Shown: positions 1-8,699 of the stretch, one piece after another
How positions within the stretch are numbered: position 1 is the stretch's first letter
How the letters are laid out: each line of letters starts with the position of its first letter
Assembly (NCBI GenBank): GCA_002868945.1
Contig: PKTX01000058.1
Location: 1-64,000 of the forward strand
Direction: 5' to 3'
Length of the DNA: 64,000 bases
DNA from: Desulfobulbaceae bacterium
GTDB taxonomy: Bacteria > Desulfobacterota > Desulfobulbia > Desulfobulbales > SURF-16
Translations under genes and position numbers: made by a program
Notes under the pieces: model-generated
What the model was told of the DNA's origin: nothing
The model's input: only the letters and a program-made list of their open reading frames with translations
Database searches by the model: none

Positions 1-1
1 G

Positions 2-100
2 GACGGGGATCATTTATTCCGTTGCTGTGCCTATATCGATTTGAACATGGTGCGTGCCGGTGTTGTCGATCATCCAGCGCAATGGCGCCACTCCGGATAG
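2..100 (+). pseudogene. C-terminal fragment of a Y1/REP-associated transposase
   Basis: The reading frame open from base 2 encodes 32 residues containing AYIDLNMVRAGVV followed by a W-R-x-S-G segment, then stops at 98-100. This segment is characteristic of the C-terminal half of IS200-like Y1 transposases of the REP-associated (RAYT) group, where it follows the HUH domain and the catalytic tyrosine region. Family members usually continue some way past this motif, so the stop looks premature, but the gene is also cut by the window edge. It is either the tail of a gene lying to the left or a decayed copy. Confidence 0.6.
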
Positions 101-297
101 AATCTGCCCGGGGTCAGGTCTTGAAAAATAAGTTTTTTGGATAAGGATACGGTAGTATCCAGAATTTTTCGCACATGCCGAGATAAGGTGGTGGCAACTC
201 GGTCGGGTTGATTGTCAACGTTCTTGCGTGTTTCCTTGGGTAGGGTGTATAGTCGTCTTGGGTAGAATCACTGTCATAAAAAAAACGGAGAGAACTG
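101..297. other. Intergenic region with small hairpins, upstream of the omptin-like gene
   Basis: The region contains GGATAC-GGTA-GTATCC (145-160) and a looser CCGAG...CTCGG stem (178-202). Small hairpins next to a Y1-transposase remnant are reminiscent of REP sequences mobilised by RAYTs, but one copy does not prove this. A GAGAGA-type ribosome binding site lies just before the ATG at 298. No convincing promoter was picked out. Confidence 0.35.
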
Positions 298-1392
298 ATG
301 AAGAAAATATATCTGCCACCAGCTGTTTTGTTGATCTTGCTATCCTCTGTTGGCCTGGGCAATGCCGCTGATACGGCTGCCGCCATGGAGCAGGACAAAG
401 GCAGTGGCACCGGTTCCGGGCAGGCAGGCCAGGCAGCTTCGACCTCTGCAAAGGGTGATTCCGCATCTTCTGCCGGTCAGACCGACCCCTTTGATGTTGA
501 CCAGCAGGAGCGCCTTTTCTGGACAAAGGGTGAATTGAAGATGGGGGTGGAGAAGTGGTACGGCGACAACACCTACCAGATCGGTTTTCCCGTATATGAC
601 TATGCCACCCTCACCCATTTCGAGGGCTATTTCCCCTTTAGTGAACTGGAATTCCCCCTGGATGTCGTGATGTTTGCGGCCCAGTATGATTTGGAGTTCA
701 AAAAGAGATGGATGCTCTCCCTCGGCTTTAAAACAGATCTGGATCATTCCGGCGATGATATGGAGGACAGCGACTGGCTCACTGCCGCCAATCCTGATCG
801 CCTCGACGTTTATTCGGACAGTAATGTCACCGAGTTTGATGCCTATGAGTATGACGTCAGTGTCAGATTTAAGTATCTCATGGGCCAAAGCTGGTCCCTG
901 GATGCCGGCATAGGCTATCTCTATCAAAATTATAAGTATGAGACGGCCCTGAAGACCCAGTACTCGCCCTCCGGTCTGCCCGGTTATTCCTTTGTCTGGG
1001 ACGGGCAGACACCCTCCCTGAAATATGATCTCTATTATCGTATTCCGTATGTCCAGCTCGGTGGCTCGGTTACCTTTGCCAAACGCTTCACTCTTATTGC
1101 CTCTGCCGCCTATTCCCCCATAGTCCATGCCGAAGATGAGGACCAGCATCTTTTGCGCGGCAAGGTAAATCGCGGCAATCTGGATGGCGACTCCTGGATG
1201 GTGGATATGGAGGCGCGCTATCAGATTAACCGCAACTGGTTTGTCGGTTTGGAGTATGGCTATAAAAAGATTGAGGTGGATGGCAAGATGACGGCTCTCT
1301 TTTACGGAGGCTTGGATCCGGACCACACTGTCTGGGAAGAGCTTGAATCCACCCAGCACGCCGCTTCGCTGATGGTTGGCTATACCTTTTAG
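298..1392 (+). CDS. Omptin-like outer membrane beta-barrel aspartic protease (putative)
   Basis: This 364-residue protein has a signal peptide (residues 1-23), a low-complexity Gly/Ser/Ala linker (about 35-62) and a predicted beta-barrel ending in Y-T-F, the aromatic C-terminus of outer membrane barrels. Several blocks resemble E. coli OmpT from memory: MEDSDW (155-160) matches the OmpT MVDQDW region, YRIPYVQLGGS matches KMPYIGLTGS, and EDEDQH (279-284) matches the DNDEH region. The four omptin catalytic positions (Asp83, Asp85, Asp210, His212) would correspond to D157, D159, D282 and H284. The family cleaves peptides at the cell surface between basic residues. The gene stands alone and has a GAGAGA-type ribosome binding site. 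The family call is fairly firm; protease activity is inferred. Confidence 0.7.
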   Translation: MKKIYLPPAVLLILLSSVGLGNAADTAAAMEQDKGSGTGSGQAGQAASTSAKGDSASSAGQTDPFDVDQQERLFWTKGELKMGVEKWYGDNTYQIGFPVYDYATLTHFEGYFPFSELEFPLDVVMFAAQYDLEFKKRWMLSLGFKTDLDHSGDDMEDSDWLTAANPDRLDVYSDSNVTEFDAYEYDVSVRFKYLMGQSWSLDAGIGYLYQNYKYETALKTQYSPSGLPGYSFVWDGQTPSLKYDLYYRIPYVQLGGSVTFAKRFTLIASAAYSPIVHAEDEDQHLLRGKVNRGNLDGDSWMVDMEARYQINRNWFVGLEYGYKKIEVDGKMTALFYGGLDPDHTVWEELESTQHAASLMVGYTF

Positions 1393-1441
1393 GACTCATC
1401 TTGCCGCGCTGCGCCGCGGCAGGTGCATGGTGGTGCCGCAT

Positions 1442-1490
1442 AAAAAAGAGGGGCTGTCCTTGATAGTGCCAAGTATTGATGACAGCCCCT
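1442..1490 (-). terminator. Hairpin followed by T-run on the minus strand
   Basis: GGGGCTGTC (1450-1458) pairs with GACAGCCCC (1481-1489) around a 22-base loop. Read on the minus strand, the stem is followed by TCTTTTTT, as in a rho-independent terminator. On the plus strand it may still act as a 3' end stabiliser for the omptin-like mRNA. The large loop lowers confidence. Confidence 0.4.
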
Positions 1491-1765
1491 TGATACGTGA
1501 ACACCTCCTCTTCCTCCTTTCGGGCTACCCTTTTAGAGATCGCTGATCTGCCACCCTGAGCAAGCCCCCGGCAGCACCCCCGTCTCTGGGGGCCATTTTC
1601 CCCTACCACCGCTCCACTGCCTGTTTTGTGGTGCACCGCCTTTCTGCTTCTCGTCAGGCAGGGACCGTGTCGGGCTGTTTGTTGCTGCGCAGCCCTTTGT
1701 CCTTTTCTGCACGGCCTCTTCTTGCGCCACTTTCCGCATATCTCAACTTCCAGACATATGGTTAT

Positions 1766-1915
1766 CTTCTTGATATTATGTGGGTTGATAGTGGCATGGC
1801 AACGTTTTCTCAACATGCCGGAATGAAAGGGGCGGATGTCGGAACGACTGCTTTTTGAGCCTTGCTTCTGACTCCTGACTCCTGACTCCTGCATTCTGAA
1901 TTCTCACAGCTCAAG
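1766..1915. repeat. Dispersed intergenic repeat, CTGACTC type (copy A)
   Basis: The region starts with a TTGATATTATG segment and a CAACATGCCGGAATGA segment, and ends with three tandem ACTCCTG heptamers (1870-1890), CTGAATTC and TCACAGCTC. Related stretches occur near 12928-13105, 38060-38150 and 60500-60665. The copy at 60500 shares the same order: TTGATATTAT, CAATATGCCGG, TCCTGAATTC, TCACAGCTC. Confidence 0.6.
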
Positions 1916-2096
1916 TCGAATAGTTATCTCAACCCGGCAAGTTGAATTATATCATTCTCTTTTTTATCCAGCTGTTGTGGCATGGTATAAAAGTGTGAGG
2001 AGAACAGTGCCCTGTTTTTTGTGGCCCGTGTTTTGCAGTAGCCTAGTGACAGGTCGGCTTGACTCGATCGATACCCATTGTTAAGGAGCAAGAAAT

Positions 2097-3758
2097 ATGG
2101 CCGAAATAAAACCACCCTGTCGCAAGGATGGAAAGAGCAAAGGAGCCGATGATGCGGGCAATGTCGAGTCCCAGTTCAACTTCCTCTATTCACTGATCAA
2201 CGAGGTTCCTGATCCGATCTTAGTGGTGGGCACTGATTTCAGGGTTAAATTTGCCAATCGGGCCGCTCAGAATTTTTCAAACAAGTTTGTCTGTAAGGGT
2301 GACAAGGAACCCTTCTGTCATACCCTGGTTTACAATATCGATTTTCAGTGCAGTAACATGGGGCGCCCCTGTCCACTCATCGAGGTGCTGGAGAGTAACA
2401 GGCCGGTGGTGGTTGAGCATGAGATAAAGCAGGATGACGGTGCCATCCGCAACTATGAAATTCACGCCTCGCCCCTCTGGGATGATAACGGACAATTCCT
2501 GGGAATTGTTGAGTCGATTCGGGATATTACCGATAGGACGGAATATGCCCGCATGCTGAAAAAGAGCCAGCGGCAGCTTGAGACCAGTGTTGAAGAGCGC
2601 ACCAGGGATCTCTTGCGCAGCAACGATATCCTGCGTACCGAGATAGTCGGTCGCCAGAATATCGAGAAAATCCTGCGGGCCGAGCGCGATAAGTTCCAGG
2701 TCATGCTTGAGGCCATGGGCCAGGGCATGCATATCCTCAACTCCGATTTTACCATTGAATATCAAAACGATGTGCTGCGTGACCTGTTCGGTGACCAGAT
2801 CGGCCACACCTGTTATGAGGTTTATAAGAGCCGTAATGAGCCGTGTGAGATATGTCGGATGCAGGAGGCCATTAACACCGGCCAGGTGCAGAGGACGGAA
2901 GAGGTTATGCGCAATAAACGGTATTATTCGCAGAGTTATGCGCCGTTCAAGGATATAGATGGTGAGGATAAATGTCTTATCCTCCTCAATGATATCACCG
3001 AGGAAAAGATGTACCAGGCCGAGACCATGCGCACCGGCCAGCTTGCCTCCATCGGCGAGTTGGCGGCCGGTGTCGCCCATGAGATCAATAATCCCATCAA
3101 CGGTATTATCAATTTTTCTCAGATCCTCATGGATGATTGCACGGATGAGGCGACAGGCGGCATTTTGCAGCGCGTTATCGACGAGGGAGAGCGGGTGGCG
3201 ATTATTGTCAGCAAGCTCCTCTCCTTCGCCAGACAAGGTGGTGATGATCAGGCCGCCTATATGGAGACAGAGGTGCGCGATGTCCTTGATGATTCCTTTG
3301 CACTGCTGGGACATCAATTCAAGAAGGATGGTATCCACTATGAGGTGAGTGGCCCCCTTGAAAGGATCCATGTCTGGGTCAACCCGCAACAGCTCCAGCA
3401 GGTCTTTGTCAACCTGCTCTCCAACGCTCGTTTTGCCTTAAATGACAAATTCAAGAAGGAACGCAGCGAGGGGAAGAAATTGAAGGTCAAGGTCTCGCTG
3501 ATCAAGCTCAAAAACAGGAAGTTTGTCCGGATCAACTTCACCGATTATGGCTGCGGTATTCCGGAGGAGATTATCGATGTCGTGTGTAATCCATTCTTCT
3601 CCACCAAGGAACCTGGAGAAGGTACAGGGCTGGGACTTTCCATCAGTGAGGGAATTATTAAGGAATTCAAGGGCTTCCTGCGTATTAAAAGTGAAATCGA
3701 CAAGTACACCTCAATCATGGTGGATCTGCCGATTTATGAACCTGAACAAGGGGAATAA
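2097..3758 (+). CDS. Soluble PAS-domain sensor histidine kinase
   Basis: This 553-residue protein has no membrane segment. It has two PAS-like sensor modules (about 25-150 and 195-305), a linking coiled coil (about 150-195), a HisKA dimerisation domain with phospho-acceptor H328 in AAGVAHEINNP, and a HATPase domain with N-box N443, G1 DYGCGIP (483-489) and G2 GEGTGLGLS (508-515). Both PAS modules carry Cys clusters (C66, C74, C85, C92 and C239, C250, C253), suggesting cytoplasmic redox or metal sensing; this is inference. It sits two bases before an NtrC-type response regulator, its likely partner. AAGGAG supports the ATG at 2097. Confidence 0.92.
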   Translation: MAEIKPPCRKDGKSKGADDAGNVESQFNFLYSLINEVPDPILVVGTDFRVKFANRAAQNFSNKFVCKGDKEPFCHTLVYNIDFQCSNMGRPCPLIEVLESNRPVVVEHEIKQDDGAIRNYEIHASPLWDDNGQFLGIVESIRDITDRTEYARMLKKSQRQLETSVEERTRDLLRSNDILRTEIVGRQNIEKILRAERDKFQVMLEAMGQGMHILNSDFTIEYQNDVLRDLFGDQIGHTCYEVYKSRNEPCEICRMQEAINTGQVQRTEEVMRNKRYYSQSYAPFKDIDGEDKCLILLNDITEEKMYQAETMRTGQLASIGELAAGVAHEINNPINGIINFSQILMDDCTDEATGGILQRVIDEGERVAIIVSKLLSFARQGGDDQAAYMETEVRDVLDDSFALLGHQFKKDGIHYEVSGPLERIHVWVNPQQLQQVFVNLLSNARFALNDKFKKERSEGKKLKVKVSLIKLKNRKFVRINFTDYGCGIPEEIIDVVCNPFFSTKEPGEGTGLGLSISEGIIKEFKGFLRIKSEIDKYTSIMVDLPIYEPEQGE

Positions 3759-3760
3759 TT

Positions 3761-5527
3761 ATGGTGGCATTAGAAAACGACAATACGGCTATTCTGGTTG
3801 TGGATGATGAAGAGAGTCTGCGCCTGACCTTCCAGATGTTTCTGGCCCGGGAAGGCTATGGCCCGGTGGAGGTGGCTTCCACCTATGATGAGGCGCTGGC
3901 CCTGATCGACAAGCAGGATTTTGATCTGGTGGTCAGTGATATTGTCATGGAAGGGGCCTCCGGCATTGATTTGCTGCGAACCATCAAGGAAAAGGGCGTC
4001 GAGTGTCCGGTGGTCATGGTCACCGGCTATCCCAACATTAATACCGCTGCTGAGGCGGTGCGCTTGGGGGCCTTTGACTACCTGGCCAAGCCGGTAAAAA
4101 AAGAGGATCTGTTGCGTACGGCCAGGATGGCCCTGCAGCAATATGCCCTGCGCAATGCCAATAATGCCCTGGCCCATGAAAAGGAACGCTATCAAAAATA
4201 TCTGGAGGCGGTTTTTCGCAGTGTTCCGGAGCTTATTTTCACCGTTGATCCCCAGCGTCGTATTATTGAGTTTAACGATAATGTGGCCAAGTGGGTGGCC
4301 GACTTTGGCATTGACGATATCAGCGGCAAGACCCTGGATGAGGTTGGGGCCTGCTTTGAGTTGTTCAGCCGGGATGTTGATGCCGTGCTGGCCGATCAGG
4401 AGGAGGTTCCGGAGCATCGTATAGAATTTACCCATGATTCGGGCCAGGCCAGCATCTTCAGGGTCAGTGCGGTGCCGTTGGTCAGTGATGAGGGGGTTTT
4501 CCTCGGCGTGGTGCTGGTGGCATGGGATGTCAGCCGCTTTGAGGCCCTTGAAAAAAAGGGACTGCGTGAGCGGCTCCATCGATTGGTGGGTGCCAGCAGG
4601 GCCATGCAGACCGTCTATACCCTGATTGAGAATGTCGGCAAGGTGGACACCACGGTGTTGATAAGCGGTGAATCTGGCACCGGTAAAGAGCTGGTGGCCG
4701 AGGCCCTGCATGCAGAAAGCCCCAGGCGCGACATGCCGTTGATCAAGGTTGACTGTACGGCTATTCCGGAAAACCTCCTGGAGAGTGAGCTTTTCGGCCA
4801 TAAAAAAGGCTCTTTTACCGGGGCTGACCGGGACAGACCGGGGCGCATACTCCAGGCCGATGGTGGTACTCTTTTTCTGGATGAGATTGGCGATATCTCA
4901 CCACTTATGCAGCTGCGTTTGTTACGTTTTTTACAGGAGAGGACTTTTTATCCGGTGGGGCAGGACAGTGCCATTTCCGTGGATGTTCGGGTGGTGGCCG
5001 CCACCAATGCCGATCTCCGCCAAAAGGTGCAGAGTGGTCAGTTTCGTGAGGATCTCTACTATCGACTGAAGGTGGTGGATATTAATCTGCCTCCCCTGCG
5101 TGACAGAGAGGCTGACCTGGTCATGCTGGTGCAACTCTTCATGGTCCGTTTCAGCAGCCGCATGGGCAAGGAGATCGGCGGTATCTCGGATCAGGCCCTG
5201 CAGGTCTTGCAGAGCCATGACTGGCCCGGCAACATCCGTGAACTGGAGCATGTCATGGAGCGGGCCTGTGTGTTGTGTGACGGATCCACCATAACCGTGG
5301 AACACCTGCCGGGGGAACTGCGCCATCAGGAGAGAACCGCGGCACCGGTGCGGCATGGCGATGTTCTGCTTGAGGAGGAAAATGAAGAGGTGCGAATCGT
5401 CAACACCTTGAAGAGGACCTTCGGCAACAAGGCCCAGGCCGCCCGTCTTCTCGGTATTGACCGCTCCACCTTGTACCGCAAGTTGAAGCTCTATGATATT
5501 GACGCCGACGATGTTGTCCACAGCTGA
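3761..5527 (+). CDS. NtrC-family sigma-54-dependent response regulator
   Basis: The 588-residue protein has a receiver domain (1-125; phospho-acceptor D60, T88, K110), a PAS domain (about 140-260), a sigma-54 AAA+ domain (about 275-500) and a Fis-type C-terminal helix-turn-helix (about 540-580). Walker A is GESGTGKE (303-310), the sigma-54 contact loop reads GSFTGA (350-355) and Walker B is LFLDEI (371-376). The PAS between receiver and AAA+ domain is less common in NtrC proteins and suggests a second input. It follows its probable kinase with a two-base gap, so the two form a two-component system. Likely targets are sigma-54 promoters such as the one at 7856-7872; this is inference. Confidence 0.93.
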   Translation: MVALENDNTAILVVDDEESLRLTFQMFLAREGYGPVEVASTYDEALALIDKQDFDLVVSDIVMEGASGIDLLRTIKEKGVECPVVMVTGYPNINTAAEAVRLGAFDYLAKPVKKEDLLRTARMALQQYALRNANNALAHEKERYQKYLEAVFRSVPELIFTVDPQRRIIEFNDNVAKWVADFGIDDISGKTLDEVGACFELFSRDVDAVLADQEEVPEHRIEFTHDSGQASIFRVSAVPLVSDEGVFLGVVLVAWDVSRFEALEKKGLRERLHRLVGASRAMQTVYTLIENVGKVDTTVLISGESGTGKELVAEALHAESPRRDMPLIKVDCTAIPENLLESELFGHKKGSFTGADRDRPGRILQADGGTLFLDEIGDISPLMQLRLLRFLQERTFYPVGQDSAISVDVRVVAATNADLRQKVQSGQFREDLYYRLKVVDINLPPLRDREADLVMLVQLFMVRFSSRMGKEIGGISDQALQVLQSHDWPGNIRELEHVMERACVLCDGSTITVEHLPGELRHQERTAAPVRHGDVLLEEENEEVRIVNTLKRTFGNKAQAARLLGIDRSTLYRKLKLYDIDADDVVHS

Positions 5528-5694
5528 GAGCCGCCTGCCTTATCCGCCGGCTGCCGGGCCGCTGCCTGAAGACGGGCTGCGGCAGCACAGGCATGGGAGC
5601 CGCTATCCGCCTTGTGCAGGTGCTCTTTGCTGGGCTGTAGCCCTGTTGTCGAGTCAGGCTGCCTTTCCATAATCAGAGAAGAGGGAGAAGTCGA

Positions 5695-7464
5695 ATGAAA
5701 TATCCCATTCGTAACGGGGTCATTTTGGTGGGGGTGTTGCTGGTTGGTCTTGGTCTGTATAGTTCCTGGAATGTGGAAAAAAGATTGCCGCCGCTCGACT
5801 ATACGGCCTTTCTGGCCCAATTGTCCGCCGGTGAAATCAAGAGGGTCGAGATCATAGGCGGCAAGATTAATGCCGTGGACAAGTATGACCAGGAGTTTCA
5901 GACTTTCTCCCCTGATATCCAGTGGTTGCTGCCCAGGCTTGAAGAAAAAAACGTCACGATCAGGGCCCGTCCGCAGCCCAAAAACTTCGGTTTCTTTGAG
6001 TCAACCCTGCCCCTGGTCCTTGTGCTCGGCGCCTGGTTGTATTGGTCGCGCAAAAGCCGGCAAGCGGATACCGGTCTGAAGGGCAAGGCCTCCCTGGTGC
6101 CGCAGGATGTGGCCGGCAAGGTGACCTTTGCCGATGTGGCCGGCATTGATGAGGCCAAGGCGGAGCTCATGGAGACGGTGGAATTTCTGCGCGACTCGAC
6201 GCGGTATACCCGTCTCGGCGGCAGGATTCCCAAAGGGGTTCTGTTGCAGGGGCCGCCGGGCACCGGCAAGACCTTGCTGGCCAAGGCCATTGCCGGCGAG
6301 GCGGGCGTGCCCTTCTTCTCGTTGAGTGGCTCTGATTTTGTTGAGATGTATGTCGGGGTAGGTGCCTCCAGGGTGCGCGCCCTCTTTGAGGAGGCCAAAA
6401 AGAACAGCCCCTGCATCATCTTTATTGATGAGATTGATGCGGTGGGACGCTCTCGGGGCGGCGGCGGTCCGGGGCATGGCGGTGCTGATGAGCGGGAACA
6501 GACCCTGAACGCCCTGCTTGTTGAGATGGACGGTTTTCAGAGTGATGAAACGGTCATTATTGTTGGCGCCACCAATCGGCCGGATGTCCTTGATCCGGCC
6601 CTGCGGCGGCCGGGCCGCTTTGACCGGCAGGTGACCATCCTGCCGCCTGATGTCAAGGGCAGGGCCATGATTCTTGCCGTGCATGGTCGCAATATTAAGA
6701 TGGCTGATGATGTTACCATGGATATGGTGGCCTCCACCACCCCCGGCTTTACCGGGGCTGATCTGGCCAACCTGATGAATGAAGCGGCCCTGATGGCAGC
6801 ACGCAAGGATAAGGAACGGGTCGAGCTTGTTGATATCGAAGAGGCCAAGGACAAAATTCTCATGGGGGCCGAACGCAAGGGCATGGTCATCCGCGATGAG
6901 GAAAAGAAGGTGACGGCCTATCATGAGGCCGGCCATGCCCTGGTGGCCATGCTGTTGCCCGAGGCTGACCCGGTTCATAAGATCACCATTATTCCGCGTG
7001 GCCGTGCCATGGGCGTCACCCAACAGGTCCCCCTCGACGATCGTCATTCCTACAGCCGGGAGTATCTGATGGATCGCATCAAGATTCTGCTGGGCGGTCG
7101 TACCGCCGAGGAGATCGTCTTTAATCGTTTTACCACAGGGGCCAGTAACGATCTGCAGGTCACCACGGAAATCGCCACCAGAATGGTGTGCGAGTGGGGG
7201 ATGAGCCCCATTGTGGGGCCGCGGGCCTATGTTGACGCGGACGAGGGTTTTCTTGGTGGTCGCCAACAACGCACGGCCTATAGCGAGAGCACCGGCCAGC
7301 TTATTGATGCGGAAATTAATAAGATCATTGAAGATTGCCTGCAGGAGACCATGATTCTGCTCCAGGGCAAGGAGCAGTTTCTGCATAACCTGGCGCGCCA
7401 CCTGTTGGTCAAGGAAACCATGAACGGCGATGAGGTGGAAAAGGTAATGAAAGAGAGCGGCTGA
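5695..7464 (+). CDS. ftsH: ATP-dependent zinc metalloprotease FtsH (copy 1)
   Basis: This 589-residue membrane-anchored AAA+ protease has two N-terminal membrane segments (about 8-24 and 104-118) around a short periplasmic domain, an AAA+ domain with Walker A GPPGTGKT (186-193), Walker [10 protein letters not shown] and SRH arginines, and an M41 protease domain with HEAGH (410-414). FtsH degrades misfolded membrane proteins and regulatory substrates such as sigma-32. A second, clearly different FtsH is encoded at 13242-15023. GGGAGAA precedes the ATG, and a strong hairpin terminator follows. The gene could be co-transcribed with the two-component system upstream (about 170-bp gap), but no evidence decides this. 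Confidence 0.95.
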   Translation: MKYPIRNGVILVGVLLVGLGLYSSWNVEKRLPPLDYTAFLAQLSAGEIKRVEIIGGKINAVDKYDQEFQTFSPDIQWLLPRLEEKNVTIRARPQPKNFGFFESTLPLVLVLGAWLYWSRKSRQADTGLKGKASLVPQDVAGKVTFADVAGIDEAKAELMETVEFLRDSTRYTRLGGRIPKGVLLQGPPGTGKTLLAKAIAGEAGVPFFSLSGSDFVEMYVGVGASRVRALFEEAKKNSPCIIFIDEIDAVGRSRGGGGPGHGGADEREQTLNALLVEMDGFQSDETVIIVGATNRPDVLDPALRRPGRFDRQVTILPPDVKGRAMILAVHGRNIKMADDVTMDMVASTTPGFTGADLANLMNEAALMAARKDKERVELVDIEEAKDKILMGAERKGMVIRDEEKKVTAYHEAGHALVAMLLPEADPVHKITIIPRGRAMGVTQQVPLDDRHSYSREYLMDRIKILLGGRTAEEIVFNRFTTGASNDLQVTTEIATRMVCEWGMSPIVGPRAYVDADEGFLGGRQQRTAYSESTGQLIDAEINKIIEDCLQETMILLQGKEQFLHNLARHLLVKETMNGDEVEKVMKESG

Positions 7465-7560
7465 CATCTGCAGGCGCCATGCAACATGTCAACAACAGTT
7501 AACATATCGGTTCAGCCCTGCTTTGCGGGTGGACTTGTGGTGCATATCTGCTTGTAATTA

Positions 7561-7604
7561 AAAAGCTTTTCTCGACGAGGCCGAGGTCGGGAAAGGCTTT
7601 TTTT
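7561..7604 (+). terminator. Terminator after ftsH copy 1
   Basis: An AAAAGCTTTTCTCGAC arm pairs imperfectly with GTCGGGAAAGGCTTTT, followed by a T-run. It has the form of a rho-independent terminator and could act in both directions. Confidence 0.85.
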
Positions 7605-7642
7605 ATGGGCATGTTTTGCAGGGCTCTTGCCAGGATTTTGCC

Positions 7643-7696
7643 AATGTGTGGCATGCAACACATCTGTTGCAACAGATGTGTTGCATGCCACACATT
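7643..7696. promoter_or_regulatory. 54-bp perfect palindrome
   Basis: Bases 7643-7668 (AATGTGTGGCATGC...) are the exact reverse complement of 7671-7696, and the two central bases are GC, so all 54 bp are self-complementary. The inner part contains overlapping GCAACA-N4-TGTTGC dyads and a central TGTTGCAACA. It lies about 160 bp upstream of a sigma-54 promoter, the usual place for an upstream activating sequence. Alternatives are an extruding cruciform or a strong hairpin in read-through RNA. Confidence 0.75.
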
Positions 7697-7720
7697 TTGC
7701 AACAGTAAAATGTTGCAAAA
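7695..7720. promoter_or_regulatory. Dyad TTTTGCAACA-N6-TGTTGCAAAA (candidate activator site)
   Basis: Ten-base arms match perfectly around GTAAAA. The half-site GCAACA/TGTTGC also occurs in the 54-bp palindrome just upstream and in ACTGTTGC...GCAACAGT around 7784-7822. The repeated dyads suggest an enhancer array for a sigma-54 activator. Confidence 0.6.
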
Positions 7721-7855
7721 GAAGGTTGGGTTGCCTGATTGTTAAAAATATTAATTTTATTTGTGGCAGAGGAGGGCAGTGGAACTGTTGCACTCTTTGT
7801 GGCGAACACCATGAGCAACAGTGATTTGCCACATTGGTGAGTGATTGTCGCAACA

Positions 7856-7872
7856 TGGCACTGAATGTGCAC
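7856..7872 (+). promoter_or_regulatory. Sigma-54 promoter of the cytochrome/Fe-S/NrfD operon
   Basis: TGGCACTGAATGTGCAC has GG (7857-7858) and GC (7869-7870) separated by exactly 10 bases. It fits the consensus TGGCAC-N5-TTGCA at all but one base. The predicted start is near 7881, leaving a roughly 210-base untranslated leader before the cytochrome gene at 8092. Candidate activator sites lie 35-210 bp upstream. Confidence 0.75.
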
Positions 7873-8091
7873 TCATTTTAGCCAGTAAAGGCTGACTTCT
7901 GGATATTGTCCTTTAATTTTAGCAGGTTATCTGTATCGAGCGTTTTTGGCGGACAATGGGGTGAAGGGGATGGCCAGGCAAATCGGTTCATCTGTCTGAC
8001 CACCTCTCCAGATAGAGTGACGTGAGAGTCTTTCTCAAAGAAAATCTATGTAGTTTAGATGGGTAAGTTAATCCAACAGAGGAGAGTAACA

Positions 8092-8622
8092 ATGGGTATT
8101 AAAAAGAGGAAGCTGCTTGGACTAGCCCTCATGGCGGCCATGGTGAGCCCCTGGTCATTGCCGGGTCCGGCCACGGCAGAGGTCTTTGAACTCGACAGTG
8201 TCAAGAATCTCTATGAGGGGGTGAGTTTCGATCATGATATGCATATCGAGATCACCGGTGAAGATTGTACGGCCTGCCACCATCACACGGCAGGCACCGC
8301 GCCGGTTGATCCGCTCTGTGTTACCTGCCACGCCAACAGTCCCGAAGCGGATGACCCCAGTTGCAAGTCGTGTCATGCCAAAGACGTCTTTGATGCCGAC
8401 AATATGAAGAAAAACTGGGATACGCCGCTCTTGCATCATCGCAACAAGCCCGGCCTCAAGGCGGCATATCACCGGAACTGTCTCGGCTGTCATGAGGAGA
8501 TCGGCGCTCCCACCGGCTGCACCGACTGTCACGCCATGACCGAGGTCGGCGAGAAATTTTACAACACCGGCAAATATGCCCCTGAGCCCACGGCCGCAGG
8601 TCAGGGTGGTGGCCATCATTAA
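8092..8622 (+). CDS. Periplasmic five-heme c-type cytochrome of a membrane redox complex
   Basis: The 176-residue protein has a Sec signal peptide (1-29) and five CXXCH heme-binding motifs at residues 59-63, 76-80, 91-95, 130-134 and 143-147, the first followed by extra histidines (CHHH). Many scattered histidines can act as distal ligands, as in class III cytochromes, although tetraheme c3 proteins have only four sites. The ATG at 8092 is preferred because GAGGAGAG sits just before it; an upstream ATG at 8059 lacks a site. It is the first gene of an operon with a Tat-exported Fe-S protein and an NrfD-like protein, so it probably exchanges electrons with the periplasmic cytochrome pool. A named complex (Hmc, Tmc, Nrf) cannot be fixed from sequence alone. 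Confidence 0.88.
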   Translation: MGIKKRKLLGLALMAAMVSPWSLPGPATAEVFELDSVKNLYEGVSFDHDMHIEITGEDCTACHHHTAGTAPVDPLCVTCHANSPEADDPSCKSCHAKDVFDADNMKKNWDTPLLHHRNKPGLKAAYHRNCLGCHEEIGAPTGCTDCHAMTEVGEKFYNTGKYAPEPTAAGQGGGHH

Positions 8623-8699
8623 TTTAAGGCGAGGTGATTATGCCGCAGCTCCTGATAGAGCATGTTGCTTGCGTCTTCGTTTTTTAAAAAGGTGAGAGT

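Larger units (their letters stand above)
1393..2096. other. 700-bp intergenic region between the omptin-like gene and the PAS kinase
   Basis: It holds a hairpin at 1450-1489 and a copy of the CTGACTC dispersed repeat around 1766-1915. A possible extended -10 box (TGGTATAAAAG) lies near 1981-1992, about 100 bases before the kinase. I see no credible gene in the rest: open frames here lack ribosome binding sites and run through the repeat. Confidence 0.5.

Noticed and set aside
1226-1894. Minus-strand 222-codon open frame
   Set aside because: It starts inside the CTGACTC repeat, runs through the terminator hairpin into the omptin-like gene, is very basic and Gln/Arg-rich, and has no ribosome binding site.
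8640-8687. 15-codon ORF between the five-heme cytochrome and the Fe-S gene, with a GAGGTG-like site
   Set aside because: It is too short to judge, has no recognisable feature, and could be chance.
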